Positions 1 through 7,999 of a stretch of 64,000 bases of DNA are shown in pieces. Position numbers and translations under genes: made by a program. Origin of the DNA: RHLJ01 sp048058975 (GTDB lineage Bacteria; Bacteroidota; Rhodothermia; Balneolales; Balneolaceae). Every line of letters begins with the position of its first letter. Within the stretch, counting starts at the first letter, position 1. Under the pieces are notes generated by a model. The model saw only the letters and a list, made by a program, of their open reading frames with translations. It was not told the origin of the DNA and did no database searches. The DNA lies in assembly GCA_048058975.1 (NCBI GenBank), contig JBLLNP010000002.1, forward strand, positions 194,177-258,176, written 5' to 3'.

Positions 1-3000
1 TATTTTCCAGCGGATTTTTATCCAGAATTACGAAATCAGCAAGCTTACCGGTTTCAATCGTACCAAGATCCCGTTCCAATCCAATGGCTTTAGCTCCATG
101 AATTGTGGCTACTTTCAGAGCATCATGTTCACTGAGCCCACCACTTTGAATTGCCCATAGTTCCCAATGGTAGCCAAGTCCTTGAAGCTGTCCATGACTT
201 CCAACTCCTGCAATTCCACCTTTTTCAACGATCTCTTTCAGGATTTTGGATTGTTCCTCATGTACATACTCCTCTTCCATAAACCAACCCGCATTTCTGC
301 GCCTTGTCCTGGAGTCAAGGTTTTCATGAGGCATAAAGCGGTTTAGTTTTTCATCGTCATGTGGACGTTCCGTAGCATAGAAGTAGTTTTCTGTCCATGG
401 GCCGCCATAAGCAACTAACAAAGTAGGAGTGTAGGCCGTGTTTGAAAAAGCTACCAAATCAGTTACGTCACTATAAAGTGGGAAAACAGGGAAAGAATGC
501 TCGTGTCCGGGATAACCGTCAATAACCTGAGTCAGGTTTTCTTTGAAATCAAGAGAACCTTCTGTGGTGGGCATCAACTCTTGTTCTCTGGCAGCTTCAA
601 TAATCCACTGGCGCTGTTCCCGGTTACCCGCACCATACATTTTTATGGTTTTGGTATTGTAGTACGAGCTGTATCTTTTCAGCACATCCTTTGCATGATC
701 GAGATCTTTAATATTCTCACTGCTAAAAACGCCCGGACCAGTTGAATAAACACGAGGCCCAAGAAGTTTTCCTGCATCAACCAGGTCACCATAGGTCAAC
801 ACATCCGTGGTTGCTGTCTGCGGATCACGGGTTGTAATTACCCCAAAAGCAAGGTTGGTTAAGTACGACCAAAACTGTCCCCGATGTAGATTAACTGGGT
901 GTCGAAAATGAGCATGTGTATCAACAAAACCGGGAACAATGGTCTTTCCATTCATATCCATGATTTCGGCACCGTTGGGAATGGCGAAAGAACCCCGAGC
1001 TCCAACTTCCTTAATACGGTCATTCTCAACAAGGATATCTGCGTTTCGAATAATTTCATCCCCATTCATGGTAATAGCCGTAGCTCCACGAAGTACGATA
1101 ATACCATTGGGTGTATCTCTTTTTGCTTTTACATCTATGCGTTTTTCAAGAGGCTTATAGCCCTCATCTTTCTTCTTTTCTTCTTTTTTATCGTCAACAC
1201 TTTGGGTTGAATCAGCCTCTACTTCAGAATCTGTTACTTCTTCTTTCTTTTCCTTCTCCGCTTTTTTGGCTGCTTCTACGCTGTCTTTATAAGCTTCGGC
1301 ATCATCCAGGCTGTAACGAATATGTGCATTGCCAATTGACCAGTGAATGTTATTAGCATTCCATCCCCAGGCTGGGAATTGAGCACCAATATCCGTCAGT
1401 TTTTTTGTCGGGAAAGAACTGGATCCACCCACGCGAATGGTAGGAGCATCGCCGCCAACCTGAGGTACAGTAACCACATATAAGTCGTAACCAAGCTGAG
1501 CCAAAGCCTGATCGCCTTCAGGAGCCATTCTGATCCACGAAGCTCTCGGGCTAAATGTAGAACCCGGAGCCGGACTTCCCTGAATCTGTATATGTTCTTT
1601 TTCATCGGTTCCATCCCAGCGAATAGAGGTCAATCCATTAAAACTGGACAAAAATATCCGGTCATTGTTTTTTACGAAATGTGGGTTCGATCGACCATTT
1701 GAAAAAGCGATGAAATTATCCGGGCCTCCACCTGCATCAATCCATATAATATTACTGGTGCCCCGGAATGCAAATCTTCGGGTCGCGTTTCTGAATCCTT
1801 CCGAGTCACCGCTAATCAACACGATTCGATTGCCGTCGTTACTCCATACCGGTTCTTGGTATACTCCGTTATCTTTATTAAGCTGAGTTAGCCTTCTTCC
1901 ATTAGGTTGCACTTTATATACTTTTCCACCTTCGGGTTGCCAGGTTACAAAAGCGATCCATTTTCCGTCGGGAGACCAAACGGGTTGAGCTTGTGTTTCA
2001 TTAAGATTTACAAGTTTCTTTGGTGTTCCATTTGGAAACTCCATGGTGTAAACTTCATTCAATGCGGTAAAGGCAATCATTTTACCATCTGGTGAAGGAA
2101 CGGCGTCTCTGATCTGAGTGATTGTAAATTCTTCGCTGTCTGAAATCGGGTACTCAAAATCCAATTCAGGACCAAGTTCGATGCCGCTATTCACATTAAA
2201 AGGAATTTCAATTGCATCTCCACCAGCTACAGGTACTTTCCATATTTTTCCTCCATACGAAGTAACCACAAATTTATCATCGGGAGTGAATGACATGCCT
2301 GGCAATACGTCTCTGGAAGCACGGGATTCCTGGTCATCACGCTGTATTGGATAAGCCAGCCATCGTTCATCACCAGTTTTAAGATCCCGGATTACCAGTC
2401 CTGTGTGTTCATCATGTCTTGTTCCATAAACCAACCATTTTCCATCATTAGAAGGAGTTGCCCGAAAAGAAGATCCATAGCGAGAGGCTTGGGTAGTAAT
2501 GTCTCCGGTTTCACGATCATAAGTTGCAATCTGGTACTGAGGCATAGCCGCATTATAATCCCAGGTTCCGGTTCTTCTGGAAAACCAGATATATCTTCCA
2601 TCCGGGCTAAAAGCTCCCTCGGTCATTCTCATATTACGAGGTTCGTCAGCCAAAGCAACACCGGAGCCTCCATCAATGTGATACATCCATATTTTATGAT
2701 TTCCGGGGGAGTCTTTTGATGCTATTATGTACTTACCATTCGGCGCCCATTCAGGAGACTGGTATTCATTAGTTTTACCTTTGGTTATTTGCTGTTTCTC
2801 CTTGTCATCGGTAGAAAGATCAATAGTCCAGACTCCTTCCCCACCAGAAGCGTCAGAGATAAAAACTACTTTATTTCCATCAGGGCTAAAGCGAGGCTGG
2901 CTGTCAAATTGCATTCCTTCGGTAATCTTTGTCGCTTCCCCACCTGTAATTGGAATCGTGTAAAGATCACCAAGAAAATCGAACACAATGGTTTCTCCGT

Positions 3001-3217
3001 CCGGGCTTACATCAAGAGAAATCCAGGAGCCTTCATCAAGGTTAAAGCTAAAAGTTCTTCCTGCTTCGAGGGGTAAATCGCCATTGCTGATTTTTTCCTC
3101 GGTTGAATCGGATTCGGCAGGCTCATCCTGTGCAGCAACAATCCCTGAAAAAGTGAAGGTGAGAATTAATAGCGAACATAGGCTATATACGAGTTGGTGT
3201 AGTTTTTTTATAATCAT
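1..3217 (-). CDS. TolB-like beta-propeller / amidohydrolase fusion, secreted (3' end outside window)
   Basis: An uninterrupted frame runs from ATG at 3217 off the left edge (1072 codons visible). Residues 1-30 are a signal peptide (basic start, hydrophobic core, then A-A-Q-D). Residues about 50-640 hold at least six PD40/TolB blades with the motif SPDGxxxxF. A Lys/Glu-rich linker lies at about 645-700. The rest is an amidohydrolase domain with the metal-binding HxH (DTHAH, His768 and His770), further histidines in GHEHS (about 904-906) and GSHGQ (about 1006), and the family's closing motif GTIETGKLADFVILD near 1060. Such periplasmic fusions are usually annotated as amidohydrolases or Xaa-Pro-type peptidases, but the substrate is unknown. 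The 212-bp gap to pyrF is divergent, so this gene has its own promoter. No clear Shine-Dalgarno is seen before 3217. Little of the C-terminus should be missing. Confidence 0.88.
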   Translation of the reverse strand, partial: MIIKKLHQLVYSLCSLLILTFTFSGIVAAQDEPAESDSTEEKISNGDLPLEAGRTFSFNLDEGSWISLDVSPDGETIVFDFLGDLYTIPITGGEATKITEGMQFDSQPRFSPDGNKVVFISDASGGEGVWTIDLSTDDKEKQQITKGKTNEYQSPEWAPNGKYIIASKDSPGNHKIWMYHIDGGSGVALADEPRNMRMTEGAFSPDGRYIWFSRRTGTWDYNAAMPQYQIATYDRETGDITTQASRYGSSFRATPSNDGKWLVYGTRHDEHTGLVIRDLKTGDERWLAYPIQRDDQESRASRDVLPGMSFTPDDKFVVTSYGGKIWKVPVAGGDAIEIPFNVNSGIELGPELDFEYPISDSEEFTITQIRDAVPSPDGKMIAFTALNEVYTMEFPNGTPKKLVNLNETQAQPVWSPDGKWIAFVTWQPEGGKVYKVQPNGRRLTQLNKDNGVYQEPVWSNDGNRIVLISGDSEGFRNATRRFAFRGTSNIIWIDAGGGPDNFIAFSNGRSNPHFVKNNDRIFLSSFNGLTSIRWDGTDEKEHIQIQGSPAPGSTFSPRASWIRMAPEGDQALAQLGYDLYVVTVPQVGGDAPTIRVGGSSSFPTKKLTDIGAQFPAWGWNANNIHWSIGNAHIRYSLDDAEAYKDSVEAAKKAEKEKKEEVTDSEVEADSTQSVDDKKEEKKKDEGYKPLEKRIDVKAKRDTPNGIIVLRGATAITMNGDEIIRNADILVENDRIKEVGARGSFAIPNGAEIMDMNGKTIVPGFVDTHAHFRHPVNLHRGQFWSYLTNLAFGVITTRDPQTATTDVLTYGDLVDAGKLLGPRVYSTGPGVFSSENIKDLDHAKDVLKRYSSYYNTKTIKMYGAGNREQRQWIIEAAREQELMPTTEGSLDFKENLTQVIDGYPGHEHSFPVFPLYSDVTDLVAFSNTAYTPTLLVAYGGPWTENYFYATERPHDDEKLNRFMPHENLDSRTRRRNAGWFMEEEYVHEEQSKILKEIVEKGGIAGVGSHGQLQGLGYHWELWAIQSGGLSEHDALKVATIHGAKAIGLERDLGTIETGKLADFVILDKNPLEN

Positions 3218-3429
3218 GATCCCGTTGTTAGTATGGATTTCCCAGAAACTAAAAAAAATCAGCCGCCAGCCCAATCCTTTTACATCTATATACATGTGAG
3301 CGTTTAATTGAAAGATGAGAGTTGAGATCGTTTTTAAAATCAACTCCAACTTTCAACTCTTACTATATCAATAAAAGGTCGCATCGAAGTTTCTTGTTGG
3401 CTATTTTGGAGAAAAATTCAAACCAGTAA
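3218..3429. other. Divergent intergenic region, amidohydrolase/pyrF
   Basis: There is no gene in these 212 bp. A short inverted repeat (AGAGTTGA near 3317 and TCAACTCT near 3353) is present. Promoters for both neighbours must lie here, but none stands out. Confidence 0.4.
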
Positions 3430-4278
3430 ATGACCTACTTAGAAAAGCTTCAGCAAGCGGTTAATAGTTCTCAATCTACCTTGTGCGTAGGACTTGATCC
3501 CAATCTTGACCTTCTTCCCGTGGCAGTAAAGGCAAAATTTGATACTCCCGAAGAACAAGTTGTTTTTTTCTGCAAAATGGTGATTGATTACACCTATGAA
3601 TCAGCCGCAGCTTTTAAACCAAATCTCGCATTTTTTGAAGCTCTTGGAGTTCATGGTCTGGCCGTATTTCAGGAAGTGATTAATCACATTCCTAGCGACC
3701 GGATCATAATTGCCGATGCTAAGAGAGGAGATATAAGTTCAACCTCCGAACATTATAAAAAAGCTTTTTTTGATGGGTTTGATGTGGATGCCATTACATT
3801 GAACCCACTCATGGGTTTTGAGACGTTGGATGCTTTTGCAAACGATGAGACGAAAGCAATCTATGCACTTACGTTAACGTCCAATCCCGGCGCTTCCGAC
3901 TTTTTGAAAAAGCCGTTTGCAGGATTTGACAGTATGGCTGAATATATCGCACATGAATTGTTTGAACGATCAGTGCAGGTAGAAGCACATTTGGGAATGG
4001 TGATTGGAGCAACGCAGGCTGAAGAGGCGAAATCGGTGATTCAGCATCATTCCAATGGCAGTTTGTTAATTCCCGGGATTGGTGCTCAGGGAGGATCCAT
4101 TGAAGAGCTTGCTGAAGCTTTGGAAGAACATGATGGCATTCCACTTATTAATTCAAGCCGGGGAATTATATATGCCGGATCAGATCAGGAAAACTGGATA
4201 GAGCACGTGGCAGAAAGCGCGAGGAAATTGAAAGACCGGATTTCAAATATTACGGAGAAGTATGTCAGCTCTTCCTGA
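3430..4278 (+). CDS. pyrF: Orotidine 5'-phosphate decarboxylase, type 2
   Basis: The cytoplasmic enzyme converts OMP to UMP, the last step of de novo pyrimidine synthesis. The 282 residues fit the longer type 2 (mycobacterial-like) subfamily, not the ~235-residue E. coli type. Visible signatures are GLDP (21-24), FKPN (62-65), the catalytic ADAKRGD block (95-101, with Asp96, Lys98, Asp101), PGIGAQGG (215-222) and the phosphate-binding Arg244 in NSSRG. The 3' end overlaps rnhA by 17 bp, so the two genes are probably co-transcribed and translationally coupled. The start at 3430 is the first ATG before the conserved N-terminus. A GGAG lies about 16 bases upstream, further than usual. Confidence 0.95.
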   Translation: MTYLEKLQQAVNSSQSTLCVGLDPNLDLLPVAVKAKFDTPEEQVVFFCKMVIDYTYESAAAFKPNLAFFEALGVHGLAVFQEVINHIPSDRIIIADAKRGDISSTSEHYKKAFFDGFDVDAITLNPLMGFETLDAFANDETKAIYALTLTSNPGASDFLKKPFAGFDSMAEYIAHELFERSVQVEAHLGMVIGATQAEEAKSVIQHHSNGSLLIPGIGAQGGSIEELAEALEEHDGIPLINSSRGIIYAGSDQENWIEHVAESARKLKDRISNITEKYVSSS

Positions 4279-4705
4279 AGTTATCGTTTATACGGATGGT
4301 GCCTGTTCCGGGAATCCTGGTCCCGGAGGTTGGGGAGCCATTCTCATCTACAAAGGAAAGGAAAAAGAGCTTTCAGGTGGAGATCCACAAACCACGAACA
4401 ACCGTATGGAGATGAAAGCGGTGATAGAAGCGCTAAAAGCCATGAAGAAGCCTTGTCATGTTAAAATTCATAGCGACAGTGCTCTGATTATTAATGCTAT
4501 GACTAAAGGCTGGATCGAAAACTGGCAAAAAAAAGGCTGGCGTAAAGCAGATAAAAAACCCGTTGAAAACAAAGAGCTCTGGGAAGAGATGCTAAAGGCT
4601 ATGAATGGCCATAAAGTGAGTTGGATCAAAGTAAAAGGGCATTCCGGACTGGAACTGAACGAACGGGTAGATCAACTGGCAGTAGCAGAGAGTAAGAAGT
4701 TTTAG
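4262..4705 (+). CDS. rnhA: Ribonuclease HI
   Basis: The enzyme degrades the RNA strand of RNA-DNA hybrids (R-loops, Okazaki primers). Its 147 residues match the bacterial type 1 family. The catalytic set is complete: Asp12 in YTDGACSGNPGPGG, Glu50 in NRMEMKAV, Asp72 in HSDSALI, His127 in KGHSG and Asp137 in RVDQLA. The basic protrusion (WIENWQKKGWRKADKKPV, about 84-101) of E. coli-type enzymes is present. It begins inside the 3' end of pyrF. Downstream lie two hairpins that probably end transcription of this pair and of the convergent ABC ATPase gene. Confidence 0.96.
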   Translation: MSALPEVIVYTDGACSGNPGPGGWGAILIYKGKEKELSGGDPQTTNNRMEMKAVIEALKAMKKPCHVKIHSDSALIINAMTKGWIENWQKKGWRKADKKPVENKELWEEMLKAMNGHKVSWIKVKGHSGLELNERVDQLAVAESKKF

Positions 4706-4725
4706 GTTTGAAAAACTAAAAACCT
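4704..4725. repeat. Small inverted repeat at the rnhA stop codon
   Basis: AGGTTT at 4704-4709 pairs with AAACCT at 4720-4725, overlapping the rnhA stop codon. It is A/T-rich and weak by itself. It may add to the termination signal formed with the two stronger hairpins that follow. Confidence 0.35.
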
Positions 4726-4729
4726 ATAA

Positions 4730-4801
4730 GTCATTCCGGGCGGAGACCCGGAATCTAAAGTTTTAACAACGCTCAAGATTGCGGGTCAAGCCCGCAATGA
4801 C
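4730..4801. repeat. Head-to-head pair of palindromic (REP-like) hairpins between convergent genes
   Basis: The first hairpin spans 4730-4756 (ATTCCGGG pairs with CCCGGAAT). The second spans 4775-4801 (ATTGCGGG pairs with CCCGCAAT). The reverse complement of the second unit aligns to the first along its whole length (GTCATT-C/G-CGGGC...GACCCG-G/C-AATCT). So two copies of one palindromic unit are arranged in opposite orientation around an 18-base spacer. This is the layout of BIME/REP-type dispersed elements. It lies between the rnhA and ATPase stop codons and probably acts as a bidirectional terminator. Confidence 0.7.
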
Positions 4802-4824
4802 CTAATAGTTGATTTTGATATGAA

Positions 4825-5511
4825 TTAATCCGCCATGTGTGGGAAATTCTCCAACAACATCCCATCTTTCATTTTGATGATACGATTACCATACGAAGCC
4901 ATTTTCTCTGAATGAGTTACCTGTACAATAGTAACACCTTCTTCTTTATTAAGCTTCTGAAATAACTCCATGATCTCAACTGCCTGATCTGAATGAAGGT
5001 TTCCAGTGGGCTCATCAGCTAGAATTAATTTTGGACTCCCAATTAAAGCCCTGGCTACACCCACAAGCTGTTGTTGTCCACCCGAAAGCTGATGAGGGAA
5101 TAAATCTTTTTTGGCGACCATGTTAAAACGATCAAGAACCTCGGCGACAATGCCTTTTCGTTCGCTTCCCTTAACCTTACGATAGAGAAGAGGCATCTCA
5201 ATATTTTCGTAAACGGTAAGCTCATCAATCAAATGGTACGCCTGGAACACAAAACCGATGTGGGATTTATGATACTGGGATTTTTGCTTCTCACTCAGGT
5301 TATGAACCGGCTCATCAAAAAAGTGGTATTCTCCACTATTGGAATCATCCAGAAAGCCAAGAATATTTAGCAGGGTTGATTTGCCCGCTCCACTTGGCCC
5401 CATAATGGAAGCAAATTCGCCTTGTTCCAGTTCAAGGTTAACGTCTTTGAGAATGTATGTTCGCTGGAATTTCTTATCCAGGTATTTGTCGATGTTTGTT
5501 AATTTGATCAT
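4825..5511 (-). CDS. ABC transporter ATP-binding protein (LolD/MacB type), variant signature motif
   Basis: The 228-residue ATPase is expected to drive the MacB/FtsX-type permeases encoded upstream. Walker A is GPSGAGKST (38-46), the Q-loop glutamine is 90, Walker B is LILADEP (162-168) with Glu167, and the switch histidine is His200. Two features differ from the partner ATPase at 35358-36047. The signature continues LSGGQQQLVGVARAL, not LSGGQQQRVAIARA. The D-loop reads GNLHSD, where GNLDSD is usual. The Walker residues are intact, so it is probably still active or regulatory, not dead. It is the last gene of a four-permease operon and lies 18 bp after the permease ending at 5530. It starts with ATG at 5511. 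Confidence 0.9.
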   Translation of the reverse strand: MIKLTNIDKYLDKKFQRTYILKDVNLELEQGEFASIMGPSGAGKSTLLNILGFLDDSNSGEYHFFDEPVHNLSEKQKSQYHKSHIGFVFQAYHLIDELTVYENIEMPLLYRKVKGSERKGIVAEVLDRFNMVAKKDLFPHQLSGGQQQLVGVARALIGSPKLILADEPTGNLHSDQAVEIMELFQKLNKEEGVTIVQVTHSEKMASYGNRIIKMKDGMLLENFPHMAD

Positions 5512-5529
5512 AGGATGAATATAAAATTT

Positions 5530-7992
5530 TTACTCGCTTTTTAAACTATCTATTGGGTTTGCAGATGCTGTCTTGAAGGTTTGCCAACTAATAGTAACTA
5601 TAGCAATGCTCAAAGCTACTAATCCACCAAAAATAAATGGCGCTAAACCAAGTTCAATTTTATAACTAAAATTTGTCAGCCATTTATTACTAAAGTACCA
5701 GGTAAGTGGGACTGAGACTATAAAAGCTACAAGTACTAAAACCACAAAATCCTTAGAAACTAGCGCAATTAAATTTTTGATTGAAGCGCCAAAAACCTTT
5801 CGTATGCCAACTTCTTTAATTCTTTTGTTAGCCGCTAATGCAGACAATCCGAAAAGCCCAAAACACGCTAGTAAAAACGAAATAATGGAAGCAGCCTTAA
5901 TAATTCTATTCCAGCGAATTTCCTCGTTGTATTGTTTTTGAAGCATGTCGTCCAAAAATGCAAAGTTGAACGCTTCTTCACTGGCAATTCTATTCCAAAG
6001 CATTTCAAGTTTTGTAATAGTTTCAGACATAGAATCAGAGTTTATGCGTATAAGTATGGTTCCGGGGTTTTGATCAATTCCCTGAATGTGTTTAAGTACC
6101 ATAGGTTGAAGTGAGCTGTATAAGCTTTTGAAGTGATAGTTCTCAATTACTCCAATCACTTTTTTTCCATCAAAAGGACCCACCCAGTTTTGGTCTTGTG
6201 ATTTGTCATCCAGAATCATATCGATTGGGCTTTCCCAACCCATAGCATTTACGAAGGCCTGATTTACAACGATTTCATTAGAAGAGTATGAATTAGCTTT
6301 TTCTGAAAAATTAGACCCATTTACCAAATTAATTCCCATCGTCTCAAGGTATTTAGCATCTACAGCTTCTGATGCTATTCCATCACCGAGTTGTGTAAGT
6401 GTTGTAGTAGACATTGTTTGTGCCATGCCGATGTCAACTACTCCATATTCAGAATAGTCTCGATATTCTCCTGCTGTTAAAGAGGTAGATAATACACCAT
6501 TGATTTTTAGTGCTTCTTCGGAAAACAACATTCCAAAAGTCCCTGCATCTTTGAGCTCAGACTTCAACTCCACGGCAATTACATTATCAGGATTAAAACC
6601 TAAATCTTTTTTCAGTATATAATTAATCTGACTTTGCATTACATAGGTTCCAATCATAAGGGCAATTGCGAGGCTAAATTGAACAATTACCAGTCCTTTA
6701 ACTCCCAGGGCAATTTTGCTTGCTGTTGTATTTCCAGAGAAAAGAGATGTAGCTGTTTTTCTGGAAATTTGAATAGCTGGGTAAAGGCTTGTAATCAAAG
6801 TTAGAATCAGCAGAAGTCCGGCAATAGAGACCCAGAATACTAAATCTGTAAGGAAACTCAGATCCAGTTCTTTTTGAAATAGTATATATGCAAAGGGAGT
6901 GAAAAATTCTGCCAGAGCAATACCAATAAATATGGCTATAAAACATGTTATAAAAACTTCTCCAACGACCTGAAGTTTGATCTGATGTTTGAGTGCCCCG
7001 ACACTTTTGCGGATGCCAACTTCATGGTAACGGGAGGTTGCTCGGCTTAAAGTGAGCGACATGAAATTAATTCCGGCAATTATAAGGACAATAAGAGCGA
7101 TACTTCCAAGAATTAGGGAATACGTTTTATTAGAACTTAAGGTAACTCCGGAACGATAATCTTCATTAAAATATACTTCAGACAAGGGCTGCAAGTCATA
7201 TTCAATCTTATTTCTTTTAATAAAATCACTTCCATAATGACGTTCAAGAAAGGCAGGGAATTTGGCAATAAGCTCTTCTTTTGAAGCTCCATTTTTGAGT
7301 GTAATCCAAGTTTCATAAAAACCAATGTACCAGTTTTCTCTTAACCTTTTTTGTTGATCGGGTGTAGCACTGTTAATTCGGTTCTCAAAAGGTAGCAGAA
7401 AGTCAAATTGTATACTTGAATTTTTGGGAACATCTTTTGCGATGCCTGAAATAATAAAATCTTGAGGCTCATCTCTTAAGCGTATTGTTAATAGTTTTCC
7501 TACTACATTTGTTTCCCCAAAGTATTTTATGGCAGCAGATTCCGAAAGTACAATATGATCAACCCTATTGAGAACAATACTACTATTGCCATATAAAAGA
7601 GGAAATGAAAAACTAGAGAGGAACTCCTGATCAGTGTATTTGATAGACTCCAGAACATATTTCCCGTCTTTTAAAACTTCAGCACTACTTTCCTCAATTT
7701 TTATTATAGATTCAATTTCTGGTAGTTCTTCCCTTAGAGCAATTGATTGTGGATGGGAGTGAACGGTAGATTTTCGGGCCTGCTCATTAAATGGGTTTAC
7801 AGTTTGCACTGTAAGGCGATAAATGGAGTCCTTATTTTCATGGAAATTATCGTAAGACCACTCAAACCTGACATACATAATCAGAATTATGCAACAGCAC
7901 AAGCCGATAGAAAGACCTGAAAGACTAATGAAAGAATCTATTTTGTGCTTCTTCAGGTTTCGTAGGGCGATTTTTATATAATTACTGAACAT
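5530..7992 (-). CDS. MacB/FtsX-type ABC transporter permease, 820 aa (copy A)
   Basis: The protein is a two-fold internal repeat. TM1 is at about 22-42, followed by a periplasmic MacB core domain and an FtsX block of three TMs (about 290-410). A second TM at about 430-455 leads to a second periplasmic domain and a second FtsX block (about 690-815). The coupling-type motifs are HEVGIRKSVGA (about 322) and KEVGIRKVFGAS (about 723), and it ends in NPIDSLKSE. The first block is somewhat diverged (SLTLSRATSRYHE). The second periplasmic domain has NGSNFSE where most copies have GRxFS. It lies 7 bp downstream of copy B and 18 bp upstream of an ATPase gene, so that ATPase may serve it directly. The substrate is unknown. 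Confidence 0.9.
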   Translation of the reverse strand: MFSNYIKIALRNLKKHKIDSFISLSGLSIGLCCCIILIMYVRFEWSYDNFHENKDSIYRLTVQTVNPFNEQARKSTVHSHPQSIALREELPEIESIIKIEESSAEVLKDGKYVLESIKYTDQEFLSSFSFPLLYGNSSIVLNRVDHIVLSESAAIKYFGETNVVGKLLTIRLRDEPQDFIISGIAKDVPKNSSIQFDFLLPFENRINSATPDQQKRLRENWYIGFYETWITLKNGASKEELIAKFPAFLERHYGSDFIKRNKIEYDLQPLSEVYFNEDYRSGVTLSSNKTYSLILGSIALIVLIIAGINFMSLTLSRATSRYHEVGIRKSVGALKHQIKLQVVGEVFITCFIAIFIGIALAEFFTPFAYILFQKELDLSFLTDLVFWVSIAGLLLILTLITSLYPAIQISRKTATSLFSGNTTASKIALGVKGLVIVQFSLAIALMIGTYVMQSQINYILKKDLGFNPDNVIAVELKSELKDAGTFGMLFSEEALKINGVLSTSLTAGEYRDYSEYGVVDIGMAQTMSTTTLTQLGDGIASEAVDAKYLETMGINLVNGSNFSEKANSYSSNEIVVNQAFVNAMGWESPIDMILDDKSQDQNWVGPFDGKKVIGVIENYHFKSLYSSLQPMVLKHIQGIDQNPGTILIRINSDSMSETITKLEMLWNRIASEEAFNFAFLDDMLQKQYNEEIRWNRIIKAASIISFLLACFGLFGLSALAANKRIKEVGIRKVFGASIKNLIALVSKDFVVLVLVAFIVSVPLTWYFSNKWLTNFSYKIELGLAPFIFGGLVALSIAIVTISWQTFKTASANPIDSLKSE

Positions 7993-7999
7993 AAGTCTT

